Positions 1-10,416 of a stretch of DNA of 64,000 bases are shown here, piece by piece. The DNA is from Vicia villosa (taxonomy: Eukaryota > Streptophyta > Magnoliopsida > Fabales > Fabaceae). Position 1 is the stretch's first letter, and every line of letters begins with the position of its first letter. Location: contig NW_026706167.1 of assembly GCF_029867415.1 (NCBI RefSeq), positions 62,001-126,000 on the forward strand. The letters run 5' to 3'. The translations under genes were made by a program, and so were the position numbers. The notes under the pieces are model-generated. The model made no database searches, had not been told where the DNA came from, and was given only the letters and a program-made list of their open reading frames with translations.

Positions 1-872
1 CGCTCAAGATCGATAACGTCCATGGAACAGAATTGAAGATTCCTAGTGGGTGAAGATTTGTGGGGTTTTGGTGAATAAAATCTGCGGATTTTGTCCTCCA
101 AGATTGGTGAATTTTGGGGGTTTTTATCAAGAGGCTTTATCAAAGATTCAGCTGAGTGTGAAGATTGAAGAACAAGGGTTCAAGGAATTCAATACACTGC
201 AGCAAGGAAATCAAAGTGAAGCTCTTGGAAGACCTTGATCTGGCTCAAGATTAAGGGGGAAGAAGATTCAAAGGATCAACATAATTGGTTTATCGTTTAT
301 CGCTTTGTTATCTTCTTTGTATAAACTGTTTTCAATAATAATGAAAGACATCCCAATTCCCGTTTGGAATTGGGGGCAGATGTAGTCGTAGCGAGGACGA
401 TCGACGAACTGCCTGAACAAATATCGTGTTGTTATCGCTTTTGTCTTTTCATTTACGTTTTGTTCGTACTTGGTTATAATTGCAAATTGATCAACGATTC
501 AAGTGTTAAATTTGTGTATTAAGAACCTTCGTAAACATCACAATTCACCACATATTGAATCACAATCAATTTAGATATTATCACCAAGTGTTTGTGCTTT
601 TGCTTCATCCATTATCAAAGCATTGCAAACAAAGTTTATCAAATCAGAAGTTAATCGTTTTTCATTAGAGCAACAAATTGATTCTATAATCTATCCTTTC
701 ATTGTTAATCCCAATTATCTTGTGGTTTTATCACATATACAACCTTTTCAATAGCGGTCCGGAATAGACGCAAGTCGATCCCGAACCGCTTTCGCTTAAG
801 TTTGAAATAAGTCCGAAAAACTCTGAGAGATCTATTCACCCCCCTCTAGATCCTTAAGCCTAGCGTCTAACA
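1..872 (+). repeat. 5' LTR of element A (3' portion only)
   Basis: This matches 8358-9230 almost base for base and ends in the canonical ...GTCTAACA, with the primer-binding site two bases further on. About 610 bases of its U3 side are missing because the window starts inside it. A 62-codon open frame at 50-238 has no ATG and is LTR sequence, not a gene. Confidence 0.93.
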
Positions 873-874
873 AG

Positions 875-887
875 TGGCATCAAGAGC
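875..887 (+). other. Primer-binding site of element A (mutated)
   Basis: It reads TGGCATCAAGAGC. The intact copia site, complementary to initiator tRNA-Met, is TGGTATCAGAGC, as seen in element A2 at 15951-15962 on the other strand. This copy has a T-to-C change and an extra A, which should weaken priming. Confidence 0.8.
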
Positions 888-927
888 TCTGGTTTATTCC
901 GTGCTACGTGAAACACTTATTGGAAAG

Positions 928-2160
928 ATGGCTTCCAGACCTAAAGGGGCTCACAATAGAGCTCCAGTTTTCAACGGTGAAAACTATGGCTATTGGAAGG
1001 ATTGTATGTGCGTTCATATCAATGCCATTGATAGGAACATCTGGACAGCAATTGTCAATGATCCCTTTCAGATCACCATGACAAATGCAGCTGGTGCCGT
1101 TGTTCCAAAACCAGAAAATACTTGGGATGCTAAAGATGAAAAGAGATATGGATACGATTGGAAAGTGAGAAACATTCTAATCTCAGCTCTAGGAGTTGAT
1201 GAATACTATCGCGTTTCCCATTGTAGATCCGCTAAAGCTATGTGGGACACATTGCAAGTTGCCCATGAGGGAACGGATGATGTCAAACTAGCTAGAATCA
1301 ATACGTTAACTCAAGAGTTCGAACTCTTTCACATGGAAGATGGTGAATCCATCGAAAACATGCAAAAGAGATTCGTACATTTGAAAAATCATTTAAATTC
1401 TCTTGATAGACCTGTTTCCAATGCAGTTGCTACTAACAAAATCTTGAGATGCTTGAACAGGGAATGGCAACCCAAGGTTACGGCAATAAAGGAAGCAAAT
1501 GATCTAAATACCTTAGACATCACCACTCTCTTTGGTAAACTAGAAGAACATGAACAACATCTTAAATGCCTTGACATGCATGAGAAAAGGGCAAAGAAAG
1601 ATAAGAACATGGAGAAAGAGGTAGAGAAGAAGTCAATAGCTCTAAAAGCTTCAAGCTCCAAGACCTCAAAACAAGAGCTAGAGGATAGTGATACAAGTGA
1701 TGATAAAGACTCCGATGATGAGGAAATGGGACTGTTTGTGCGAAGATACAACAAATACCTAAAGAAAAATGGAGCAAAACATTCCGGCAAAGGCTTGATC
1801 AACTATAGAAAGCAATCAAACAAGTTCAAACAAGATGAGAATAACAAAGGAAAATCAAAGGTCCTTTCTTCAATTGTGGCAAAGTCGGTCACTACAAACC
1901 GGATTGTCCATACCTTAAGAAGGAGAAAGAGAAGAACCAAAGCAAAGGTCACAACAAATCTAGAAGAGCCTACATAGCATGGGAAAGTGATTCATCTAGT
2001 GAAAGCTCATCAAGCGATGAAGAAGAATCAGCAAACTTATGTCTTATGGCTCATCAACACAAGAAAAATAAACGTGAAAAGTGTCTTGACATTGCCGAAA
2101 GGTTGTGGTTCCTTGATAGCGGATGCTCAAGACACATGACGGGAGACATATCACTTTTTC
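928..2160 (+). pseudogene. gag: gag region of element A, frameshifted
   Basis: Gag is the retrotransposon capsid protein. The first in-frame ATG is at 928, shortly after the primer site. The N-terminal part has the copia Gag/UBN2 pattern (NGENYGYWK near residue 20), followed by helical capsid sequence and a charged, Asp/Ser-rich C-terminal part. The frame is lost at about 1855-1862. The next segment continues in another frame through a zinc knuckle reading FNCGKVGHYKPDC, whose first Cys has become Phe. It then runs into the protease motif DSGCSRHMTG near 2118-2147. A second shift, an extra T in a T run near 2155-2160, returns it to the pol frame. Open translation in the first frame ends at 1977. 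A related zinc knuckle present in A2 is missing here. The breaks look like decay rather than programmed frameshifting. Confidence 0.85.
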
Positions 2161-5100
2161 GTTGAGTTTCACGCAAAGAAAAAGGGGTATGTCACCTATG
2201 GAGACAACAATCGGGGAGCTATACTTGGTAAAGGAAGTGTAGGTAACCCCTCTACCACAACTATAACTGATGTATTGCTAGTAGAAGGTCTTAAACATAA
2301 CCTCTTAAGTATAAGTCAATTGTGCGACAAAGATTTTAAAGTAACCTTTACAAATTCTGGTTGCACAATAGAACATACTAAGAAAAGAGACATTATGTTT
2401 AATGGCTTAAGAGTAAACAACATCTATATGCTAAACTTGGACGAAGTATCTAAGTCAAGTACCAAGTGTCTAATTGCTCTAGGCGAAGACTCATGGCTTT
2501 GGCATAGACGCCTCGCTCACATTAATTTTGACTTACTTAACAAGGTTGTCACAAAAGACTTAGTAATCGGCTTACCAAAAATAAAGTTTTTAAAGGATCA
2601 CCTATGTGATGCTTGTCAAAAGGGAAAGCAAACAAAAACCTCTTTTAAATCAAAGAACGTGGTTTCAACATCACGCCCTCTTGAACTCCTTCACATGGAT
2701 CTCTTTGGCCCTTCAAGGACTAAAAGCATAGGTGGAAACATCTATGGTTTTGTCATTGTCGATGATTACTCTAGATTTTGTTGGACAATCTTTCTACCTA
2801 GTAAGGATCAAACTTTTCCAGCTTTCACGCAATTTGCAAGATTATGTCAAAATAAAATGAACACCAAAATAGTTGCAATTCAAAGTGATCACGGTGGAGA
2901 ATCTGAAAACTATTTTTTTGAAAAATACTCTGATAAACATGGAATTGAGCATAACTTTCCAGCTCCTAGAACACCACAACAAAACGGAGTGGTTGAACGT
3001 AAAAATCGTGTTCTAGAGGAGTTGGCAAGAACAATGCTAAATAAGGGTAGTCTACCTAAATATTTTTGGGCTGACGCTATTAGCACCGCATGTTATGTTT
3101 TGAATAGGATATTAATACGTCCTATACTAAACAAAACACCATATGAATTATTAAAAGGTAGAAAACCAAATGTGTCACATCTCCACGTATTCGGTTGCAA
3201 GTGTTTTGTGCTGAACAATGGTAAGGATAATCTTGGGAAATTCGATGCTAAAGCTGACGAAGGCATCTTTCTTGGTTACTCACAATCTAGCAAAGCATAT
3301 AGGATATACAACAAAAGATTACTTATAGTAGAAGATTCAGTACATGTGTCTTTTGATGAATCTTATACAAAATATGTCGAGAAAGGTATATCTTTTGATA
3401 GTGCAGGTCCATCTACTAAAGACATTGTCAAAGATAAGGAAGACGAAGGTGAAATTATTGTGAAGAAAGGTGCTGAGAAAGAGAAAGATGAGTCTCATGA
3501 TGATGATGAAAAAGAAAGCATCTCAAACAATGAAGAACTTCCTAAGGCCTGGACAAATGTAAAAGATCATCCAATTGACAACATTATAGGGGACATCTCA
3601 AAAGGCATTACAACACGCTCCAAGATAAGTAACTTTTGTCATCATTTTGCTTTCGTTTCACAAGTTGAGCCGAAAAACGCTAAGGACGCATTACTTGATG
3701 AGCATTGGCTAATGGCCATGCAAGAAGAATTAAACCAATTTAAACGGAATGATGTTTGGGATTTAGTCCCTCATCCGGGAGATCATCAAGTAATCGGCAC
3801 TAGATGGGTTTTTCGTAACAAACTTGATGAAAACGGAGTTATTACTAGAAACAAAGCTAGATTAGTTGCTCAAGGTTACAATCAAGAGGAAGGTATTTAT
3901 TATGAAGAGACATACGCTCCCGTAGAACGTCTCGAAGCTATTCGTCTCTTACTTGCCTATGCTTGTTCAAAAGATTTTAAACTATTTCAAATGGATGTTA
4001 AAAGCGCCTTTCTAAATGGCTATATAAATGAAGAGGTCTATGTCGCTCAGCCACTCGGCTTTGAGAATTACATGTATCCAACTCATGTTTATAAGTTGAA
4101 ACGTGCTTTATACGGTCTCAAACAAGCCCCTAGGGCTTGGTATGAACGTTTGAGCAAATTTCTACTTAGTCAAGGATACTTTAGGGGTAAAGTTGACACT
4201 ACTCTCTTCATTAAAAGAAAAGATAAAGATATACTCTTGGTTCAAGTTTATGTAGATGATATTATATTTGGGTCGACTAATGCAAAACTTGTCAAAGAAT
4301 TTTCTAAGATTATGCAGAGTGAATTTGAGATGAGTCTCATGGGAGAGTTGAATTTCTTCCTTGGCCTACAAATCAAGCAACTTAGTTATGGAACATTCGT
4401 AAGTCAAACCAAGTATTGTACAGAGTTGCTTAAAAGATTTGGAATGAGTGAGGCAAAGGAGATTGACACACCTATGGCAACAAATAGTAACCTAGACAAA
4501 GATGAGAAAGGTAAAGAGGTTGATGCGAAATTGTACCGAGGTATGATAGGTTCACTATTGTATCTCACAGCCTCAAGACCGGACATCATGTTTAGTGTAT
4601 GTATGTGTGCAAGATACCAATCTTGTCCAAAGGAATCACACTTAAAAGCTGTCAAAAGAATTCTACGATATCTACGTGGAACTACTACATATGGCCTATG
4701 GTATCCTAAAGGCAATGAATGTTATTTGGTGGGATTCTCCGACTCAGACTTTGCTGGCTGCAAATCCGATAGAAAGAGCACCAGTGGGACATGTCATCTA
4801 TTCTCAAATTCATTAATAAGCTGGCATAGCAAGAAACAAGTATCAGCTGCATTATCTACCGCTGAGGCAGAATACGTAGCTGCCGGAAGCTGCTGTGCTC
4901 AGATGTTATGGCTCAAGCAACAACTCATTGACTTTGGTATTAAGCTTGATCGTATACCTATCATGTGCGACAACACAAGTGCCATAAACTTGAGCAAGAA
5001 TCCAGTTTTACACTCACGAACCAAGCATATTGAAATAAGGCATCACTTCCTAAGATATCATGTAGAGAAAGGAGAAGTTATATTTGAACATGTAGAGAGC

Positions 5101-5202
5101 AAGAAGCAACTAGCTGACATCTTCACCAAACCTCTAGCAACGGAGCAGTTCTTCAACATTCGTAGGGAATTAGGGATATTAGATATCTCTAATTTGAGCT
5201 AA
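2161..5202 (+). CDS. pol: pol of element A: protease C-part, integrase, reverse transcriptase, RNase H
   Basis: About 1,014 codons are open in one frame. In order: the rest of the aspartic protease; the GAG-pre-integrase HHCC zinc region (WHRRLAH...CDACQKG); an integrase core with the Asp of LLHMDLFGP, the Asp of IQSDHGGE and the Glu of QNGVVERKN; RT with [11 protein letters not shown] and the catalytic YVDD at 4249-4260; and RNase H with GFSDSDFAG, STAEAEY and CDNTSA, ending in ADIFTKPL. The product would copy element RNA to cDNA and integrate it. The RT motif usually seen as [16 protein letters not shown] here reads YYEETYAPVERLEAIR, so two conserved residues differ. There is no ATG of its own; it was once fused to gag upstream. 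Long openness despite broken gag fits a young copy. Confidence 0.92.
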   Translation, partial: VEFHAKKKGYVTYGDNNRGAILGKGSVGNPSTTTITDVLLVEGLKHNLLSISQLCDKDFKVTFTNSGCTIEHTKKRDIMFNGLRVNNIYMLNLDEVSKSSTKCLIALGEDSWLWHRRLAHINFDLLNKVVTKDLVIGLPKIKFLKDHLCDACQKGKQTKTSFKSKNVVSTSRPLELLHMDLFGPSRTKSIGGNIYGFVIVDDYSRFCWTIFLPSKDQTFPAFTQFARLCQNKMNTKIVAIQSDHGGESENYFFEKYSDKHGIEHNFPAPRTPQQNGVVERKNRVLEELARTMLNKGSLPKYFWADAISTACYVLNRILIRPILNKTPYELLKGRKPNVSHLHVFGCKCFVLNNGKDNLGKFDAKADEGIFLGYSQSSKAYRIYNKRLLIVEDSVHVSFDESYTKYVEKGISFDSAGPSTKDIVKDKEDEGEIIVKKGAEKEKDESHDDDEKESISNNEELPKAWTNVKDHPIDNIIGDISKGITTRSKISNFCHHFAFVSQVEPKNAKDALLDEHWLMAMQEELNQFKRNDVWDLVPHPGDHQVIGTRWVFRNKLDENGVITRNKARLVAQGYNQEEGIYYEETYAPVERLEAIRLLLAYACSKDFKLFQMDVKSAFLNGYINEEVYVAQPLGFENYMYPTHVYKLKRALYGLKQAPRAWYERLSKFLLSQGYFRGKVDTTLFIKRKDKDILLVQVYVDDIIFGSTNAKLVKEFSKIMQSEFEMSLMGELNFFLGLQIKQLSYGTFVSQTKYCTELLKRFGMSEAKEIDTPMATNSNLDKDEKGKEVDAKLYRGMIGSLLYLTASRPDIMFSVCMCARYQSCPKESHLKAVKRILRYLRGTTTYGLWYPKGNECYLVGFSDSDFAGCKSDRKSTSGTCHLFSNSLISWHSKKQVSAALSTAEAEYVAAGSCCAQMLWLKQQLIDFGIKLDRIPIMCDNTSAINLSKNPVLHSRTKHIEIRHHFLRYHVEKGEVIFEHVESKKQLADIFTKPLATEQFFNIRRELGILDISNLS

Positions 5203-5608
5203 ATGCGTTTATTTTCTTAATTTTATTCCTTTACTTTCTATATATATATTGATTATACTCAAGCTAATATCTCTTTTGGTATGAAGGTAGTTCATCATCA
5301 AATCAAGCATCATTCCACATTAACTAGAGGATTATACTTCATTCTACAAAATGATGACAAGATACCTACAGTTGAGAAAGTGGTAACATGTTTGTTGTTC
5401 ACTTCCAAAAATTTTATTGATACTATAATATGCTATCAATTAACATGCTTATAGTGACATTATACATGCTTTTCCATATCTCATTTACACACATATGTTG
5501 ATCATCATTCTACATAACATATCACGTTTTGGACATACAAGCATGTAGAATAAGCATATCACCATCATTCATAAGCATATCACTACATTTCTAGCATTTG
5601 AGGTGATT

Positions 5609-5822
5609 TAGGTCGACCTAATTCGTCTCTGAGTCGACCTACAGAATTTTTCTTTACAATTAACAAAATCATGCTCAGTTACGTCGACCTACCCCTCTTT
5701 TAGGTCGACCTAATCTGCATTTTTTTGGGGGTCCTTCTGCTAGGTCGACCCAGCCTCCCTTTAGGTCGACCTACTGATACAAAATTTCCAAAATTGGGCT
5801 TGTTGGTCGACCCAACCCATCT
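5609..5822. repeat. Array of GGTCGACC palindromes between pol and ORF3 of element A
   Basis: Seven copies of the 12-bp palindrome TAGGTCGACCTA or one- to three-base variants (GAGTCGACCTA, ACGTCGACCTA, TAGGTCGACCCA) lie at irregular spacing in the leader of ORF3. The last is about 125 bp before the ORF3 ATG. The same motif is arrayed in the LTR U3 of this family. The rest of 5203-5948 is AT-rich leader with no other feature seen. Confidence 0.85.
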
Positions 5823-5948
5823 CCATTCATTATTATGCATCCATTTTTCATTCCTCCTCATTCCCAAACACTTGTGTACGGCCAACCCTAATTCTCCTAC
5901 AGCAAACTTCTCCAACCATCCTCTTTCTCACTCAAGTTTCCTCCAACC

Positions 5949-7376
5949 ATGGCACCAAAATCAAGAAAGGGAAGGGAAATCGCATCTGGTTCATCTTCTC
6001 AACCGGTAAGTGCTATAGCTCTTGTTCATCCTGATTGTAGGGAAAACTTTGAGAAGTGGCAAATGAAAAGGAAAATTGTTAGGCAATATATCTATAACCC
6101 ACATGTTGTCAAACATATGCATATTCCCGATGTTGCAAATCTGATTGAACACTAAAATATTCATCCATTGGTGCGCTGTGACACTCCGTACTATGAAAAT
6201 ACCGTTAGGGCTTTCTATGCAGGGTTCCAAAAAGGGGACGGTTGTAATTTCCGATTTAAGATGGGATCCAGGTCGCATGTTGTTGACAAACAGGCTTGGA
6301 TAAGCATTTTTGGCCTCACACTTGTAGGAGATGAATTCTGTATGGAAGACGGTGAAATGCCGGGCAACTATGATCATGTGGCCTACATGAAATCCATTCT
6401 CAAAGACCCTTCCGTCTTTGACAAGCCAAATGAAACAATCACAGCTGGTCACTTAAAGAGAGATCCTAGGCTCCTAAATTGGATCATCTCAAGAGTCATT
6501 CGACCAAGAGCAGGAGGATTCTCAAGAATTGAATGCAATGAAGTTGTGTTAATGTATCTGCTGCAAAACAGAACGAGTGTCCACTGGCCACACTTTCTAG
6601 CTGCCAAGTTCCATGAAGTACAACAGAAAACTACTGCTCTATGTTATGGTTCAATCATTCAAACAATCGTGAACCATTTCGGCATGAGGCTTGATAATTT
6701 TCCCTACATCCACATGCAACAGTCTCAAGACTTCTCCCAAACAACCTTGACCCTCATGGGATACCACTAGGATCCAAATAGGAAAACCTACTATCTCATT
6801 CAAAAGGGAACCGGAAAGATCATATACAACTATGACGATCCTACAGAGTTTGGCCCCCTTGCAGGTAATGAAGAAGAAGGCAATGATCAAGACATAGCAA
6901 ATGATGATGATCACACTATGGAAGATGTTTCACATAATCCGGATCCAAATTGGCAATATGTTCCATCACAAGAAGAGGAAATCCCTTGGGGATACACAGC
7001 CCCGCCTCAGCCGGATCAAACTAACATCATTTCCATGTTAGAAAACATGCAGCTTCGCCAACAAGAAAACTTTGAAGCACAACAGCTTCAATTTCAGAAT
7101 ATGCAACAGCTTCAAGAGGATCGTTACAATGCTCAACAACTCCAATATGAAAATCTTCATCGCTTGGCTCAAGAACACAAAAATGATTTTGAAACCTTTG
7201 CTTCCAATATGATTGCAAGACAAAATCAGTTTGAAGAATTAGCAAACACTCGGCACGCCGGTTTGAGCCAACGATTCAACATTCTCAAAACATCCGTCTA
7301 TGAATTGCTGGAACAAGTTGAAGAGGATCGTCCTCAAAGGTTCCAAAGAGAAAGAGGAAGACGAGGCAGGCGTTAG
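5949..7376 (+). pseudogene. ORF3 (post-pol, 'env-like' position) of element A, two in-frame stops
   Basis: One reading frame runs 476 codons from an ATG at 5949 to a stop at 7376, interrupted only by TAA at 6153-6155 and TAG at 6768-6770. Three parts are visible: a basic Ser-rich N-terminus; a globular middle (about residues 30-270) resembling what is annotated elsewhere as a putative plant transposon protein domain (recalled as Pfam Transposase_32, not checked); and an acidic linker leading to a long Gln/Glu-rich coiled coil (about residues 355-460) with a basic RERGRRGRR end. No signal peptide or membrane segment is visible, so the label 'env-like' rests on position only. Equivalent ORFs occur in B, C and F. 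Its role is unknown. Confidence 0.75.
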
Positions 7377-7732
7377 CAACCTTTGTATCCATTTGTTTCA
7401 TATCATTAGCCATCACATCATATTGCATTTCATTATGTTTCTCTACTTGATTGTCTACCTTTTAATACTTGACATTAAGCTTTGTTTTGTAATTTTAATT
7501 ATGCCTGGATATTATATTATGCCTTTCTATATTATATTCGATCTGCACTATTATAATGTTGTCATTCTATATAATCTTTGTCGTCTGCTTCTCTCTTTCT
7601 GTTTTCTGCCTTTTTTTTTTGATGTTGTCAAAGGGGGAGATAAAATGAGAGTACGGGGGAGCTAACACACACAAGATATGAGCTGTGAATACGGGGGAGC
7701 GTTCGTCATTCAAGCAAATGTCTGCCATCATC

Positions 7733-7746
7733 AAAAAGAGGGAGTT
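7733..7746 (+). other. Polypurine tract of element A
   Basis: The sequence AAAAAGAGGGAG followed by TT lies directly before the 3' LTR start TGTAAGAAC at 7747. It primes plus-strand DNA synthesis. The tracts of B, C and F have the related form AAAGGGGGAGA. Confidence 0.85.
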
Positions 7747-9230
7747 TGTAAGAACAAGCATACAATCACAAATGAGTTTTTGATTCATGGCAAACATCAC
7801 AAGCAACCAAATACAAGAGCACAAGTGAATGACTCAAAGAAAATGAAGTTTTGACCATCGTTGCATCTGTCAGGTCGACCTAGTTCACAATCAGGTCGAC
7901 CCAAATTGAAGTAAAAATTGCATACTTCTGTTAGGTTGACCCAGTGCTTCAGCAGGTCGACTCAAAGTGAAGTAAAAACAACATGGTTCTGTTAGGTCGA
8001 CTCATCCTTTATCCTAGGTCGACCTAAACTGAAGAAAAGCCTCAAAAATGCAATTTAACTGACTTTAGGTCGACCTAACCTACCAACAGGTCGACTCAAC
8101 TGGAAGTAATTACAACTTGGCCAAATCTAACTCTGTTAGGTCGACCTAACCAACAAAGTAGGTCGACCTATCTGCTCAAAACCTGCCAAACTATGTGTGT
8201 TTTGCTGATACACAGATCCTGCTCCTTTATATATTACTTCATGTCATTTATTGCAAATTAACACCAACAACTAAAAGATACACAAAGGCTTCTCATCTTC
8301 GATCATCGGCACAACTCCAACACAACTACACACAATCATTTCTGCATTGAGGGTTTTCGTTCAAGATCGATAACGTCCATGGAACGGAATTGAAGATTCC
8401 TAGTGGGTGAAGATTTGTGGAGTTTTGGTGAATAAAATCTGCGGATTTTGTCCTCCAAGATTGGTGAATTTTGGGGGTTTTTATCAAGAGGCTTTATCAA
8501 AGATTCAGCTGAGTGTGAAGATTGAAGAACAAGGGTTCAAGGAATTCAATACACTGCAGCAAGGAAATCAAAGTGAAGCTCTTGGAAGACCTTGATCTGG
8601 CTCAAGATTAAGGGGGAAGAAGATTCAAAGGATCGACATAATTGGTTTATCGTTTATCGCTTTGTTATCTTCTTTGTATAAACTATTTTCAATAATAATG
8701 AAAGACATCCCAATTCCCGTTTGGAATTGGGGGCAGATGTGGTCGTAGCGAGGACGATCGACGAACTGCCTGAACAAATATCGTGTTGTTATCACTTTTG
8801 TCTTTTCATTTACGTTCTGTTCGTACTTGGTTATAATTGCAAATTGATCAATGATTCAAGTGTTAAAATTGTGTATTAAGAACCTTCGTAAACATCACAA
8901 TTCACCACATATTGAATCACAATCAATTTAGATATTATCACCAAGTGTTTGTGCTTTTGCTTCATCCATTATCAAAGCATTGCAAACAAAGTTTATCAAA
9001 TCAGAAGTTAATCGTTTTTCATTAGAGCAACAAATTGATTCTATAATCTATCCTTTCATTGTTAATCCCAATTATCTTGTGGTTTTATCACATATACAAC
9101 CTTTTCAATAGCGGTCCGGACTAGACGCGAGTCGATCCTGAACCGCTTTCGCTTAAGTTTGAAATAATTCCGAAAAACTCTGAGAGATCTATTCACCCCC
9201 CCTCTAGATCCTTAAGCCTAGCGTCTAACA
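7747..9230 (+). repeat. 3' LTR of element A (complete, 1,484 bp)
   Basis: It runs from TGTAAGAACAAGC to ...GTCTAACA, with TG/CA ends. U3 holds the palindrome array (7871-8170), followed by a TATATAT box at 8228-8234, so transcription probably starts near 8260. The bases after it (AATCA) may be one copy of the target duplication, but the partner is outside the window. Confidence 0.92.
7871..8234 (+). promoter_or_regulatory. U3 promoter of element A: palindrome array plus TATA box
   Basis: Ten copies of TAGGTCGACCTA and close variants (CAGGTCGACCCA, TAGGTTGACCCA, CAGGTCGACTCA) lie within 300 bp, with the nearest about 60 bp upstream of TATATAT at 8228-8234. Array plus TATA box recurs in the LTRs of A2. 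The placement is that of a repeated activator- or repressor-binding site; the function is inferred. Confidence 0.55.
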
Positions 9231-9566
9231 AATCACTAACCCGAAGAGTCCCCCTTACCTTAGAGTTTGAATCCCTTGAAGGTTCTCTTCCTCTTCTTTT
9301 CCTCTTTCACGTATCTTCTCTGTTCTCCCACTTTGGCTCTTTTTGCTTCTAATCTCCTTTTTACAATTTTCTCTATTTTATGAAAAATAGGATAATGATT
9401 AGTGAGGCCTACATACTTAGCACCCCCTCTCTACTAATCACAACACAAAAGCCCAATTACTTTATTTCCATAATATTTCTCAATATTTTACCAAAATGCT
9501 AATTAATCCAATTAAATAATTTAAATTCTAATTAAATTAAATAATGCAAAAATATGGGGTGTTACA
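9231..9566 (-). repeat. Fragment of a TGTAACACCCC-type LTR
   Basis: Read on the minus strand it begins TGTAACACCCCATA at 9566 and continues as AT-rich sequence to the border of element A. Such starts are common in Ty3/gypsy (Tekay-like) LTRs of legumes, which is recalled rather than checked. It cuts off the RT of element T after residues GEL, and element A then inserted into it. Only the first 336 bases remain. Confidence 0.5.
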
Positions 9567-10407
9567 ACTCACCTATATGCTTCTGCTGGTGCATCAGTAT
9601 TCCTGTCTTTGTCTTCAGAAATTCCATACCTAGGAAGAATGAGAGTTCACCTAGGTCAGTCATTTCAAAGTCAGACTTCAGCTTGTTTTTCACCTTCTCA
9701 ATATATGCTATCTTGCTTCCAGTAATTAGTAGGTCATCCACATAAGGTAGATTATCATGATCTCTTCTTTTGCATTTTGCGTATATGCACCAAACTCTAC
9801 CGTGCACTTTTTAAAACCTATTTGAATCAAGAATTGGTTAATTCTTTTGTTCCAGGCTCGAGGGGCCTGTTTCAAACCATATAAGGCCTTATGAAGTCTA
9901 TACACCATGTTCTCCTTGCCTTGTATTTCAAACCCAGGAGGTTGTGACGCAAACACAAACTCTTCAAGTGGACCATTTATAAAGGCTGACTTGACATCTA
10001 GGTGATGAAGCGGCCATCTTCTTTTACAAGATAGGGCCATTACTAATCTTACAGTCTCAAGCCTTGCAACAGGGGCAAAAACCTTATTGTAATATATACA
10101 CATGTTTTTGCAAGAAGCCTCTAGCCACCAATCTGGCCGTGTGCTTTGAAATTTTTCCATCAGGGTTTAATTTCAACTTAAACACCCACTTTACATCTAT
10201 TTTCTTTTTCTTATCTTGAAAGTGAACTAACGCCCAAGTGTGATTCTTCTCAATTGAATTAAGCTCATACACCATGGCTTTCTTCCAAGAATTTATCTTC
10301 AATGCTTCTTTATAATTGATAGGTTCCAAATCTGCTAACAATGGAAAATGGATAATACCACCTTCATCATTTACTGCATTATCTGAAATTACTTCACAAT
10401 CATTCAA
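9567..10407 (-). pseudogene. Reverse transcriptase fragment of element T
   Basis: Three overlapping open segments in different frames give one RT domain: [13 protein letters not shown] and HLDVKSAFINGP are intact and the YVDDLL catalytic box is present near 9745. At least two frameshifts separate them. One is between the first palm strand and the VFAPVARLET motif near 10100, and one is just before YVDD near 9750. The sequence stops after the QQKHIGEL motif, where the LTR fragment begins. No RNase H remains. Confidence 0.88.
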
Positions 10408-10416
10408 CCTCCTTGG

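Larger units (their letters stand above)
1..9230 (+). mobile_element. SIRE/Maximus-type Ty1-copia retrotransposon (element A), 5' end cut by window
   Basis: The order is LTR, tRNA-Met-type primer site, gag, protease, integrase, RT, RNase H, extra ORF (ORF3), purine tract, LTR. Integrase before RT is the Ty1/copia order. Long LTRs plus an ORF after pol are typical of the SIRE/Maximus lineage. The two LTR copies (1-872 and 8358-9230) differ at roughly 14 sites by eye, about 1.6%, so the insertion is fairly recent. gag carries two frameshifts and ORF3 two stops, so this copy is probably not autonomous now, although pol is open for about 1,000 codons. The left border and its target duplication lie outside the window. 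It sits in a TGTAACACCCC-type LTR fragment (9231-9566). Confidence 0.93.

Noticed and set aside
50..238. 62-codon frame identical in both LTRs of A (also 8407-8595)
   Set aside because: It starts at GTG, has no ATG, lies in the LTR leader and is disrupted in the A2 LTRs.
1389..1802. Antisense frames opposite gag and pol (also 14982-15461, 24434-25289, 28029-29838)
   Set aside because: They mirror conserved coding sequence on the other strand and show no protein family features.
5949..7376. Calling ORF3 an envelope gene
   Set aside because: No signal peptide, membrane anchor or glycoprotein pattern is visible; only its position after pol resembles env.
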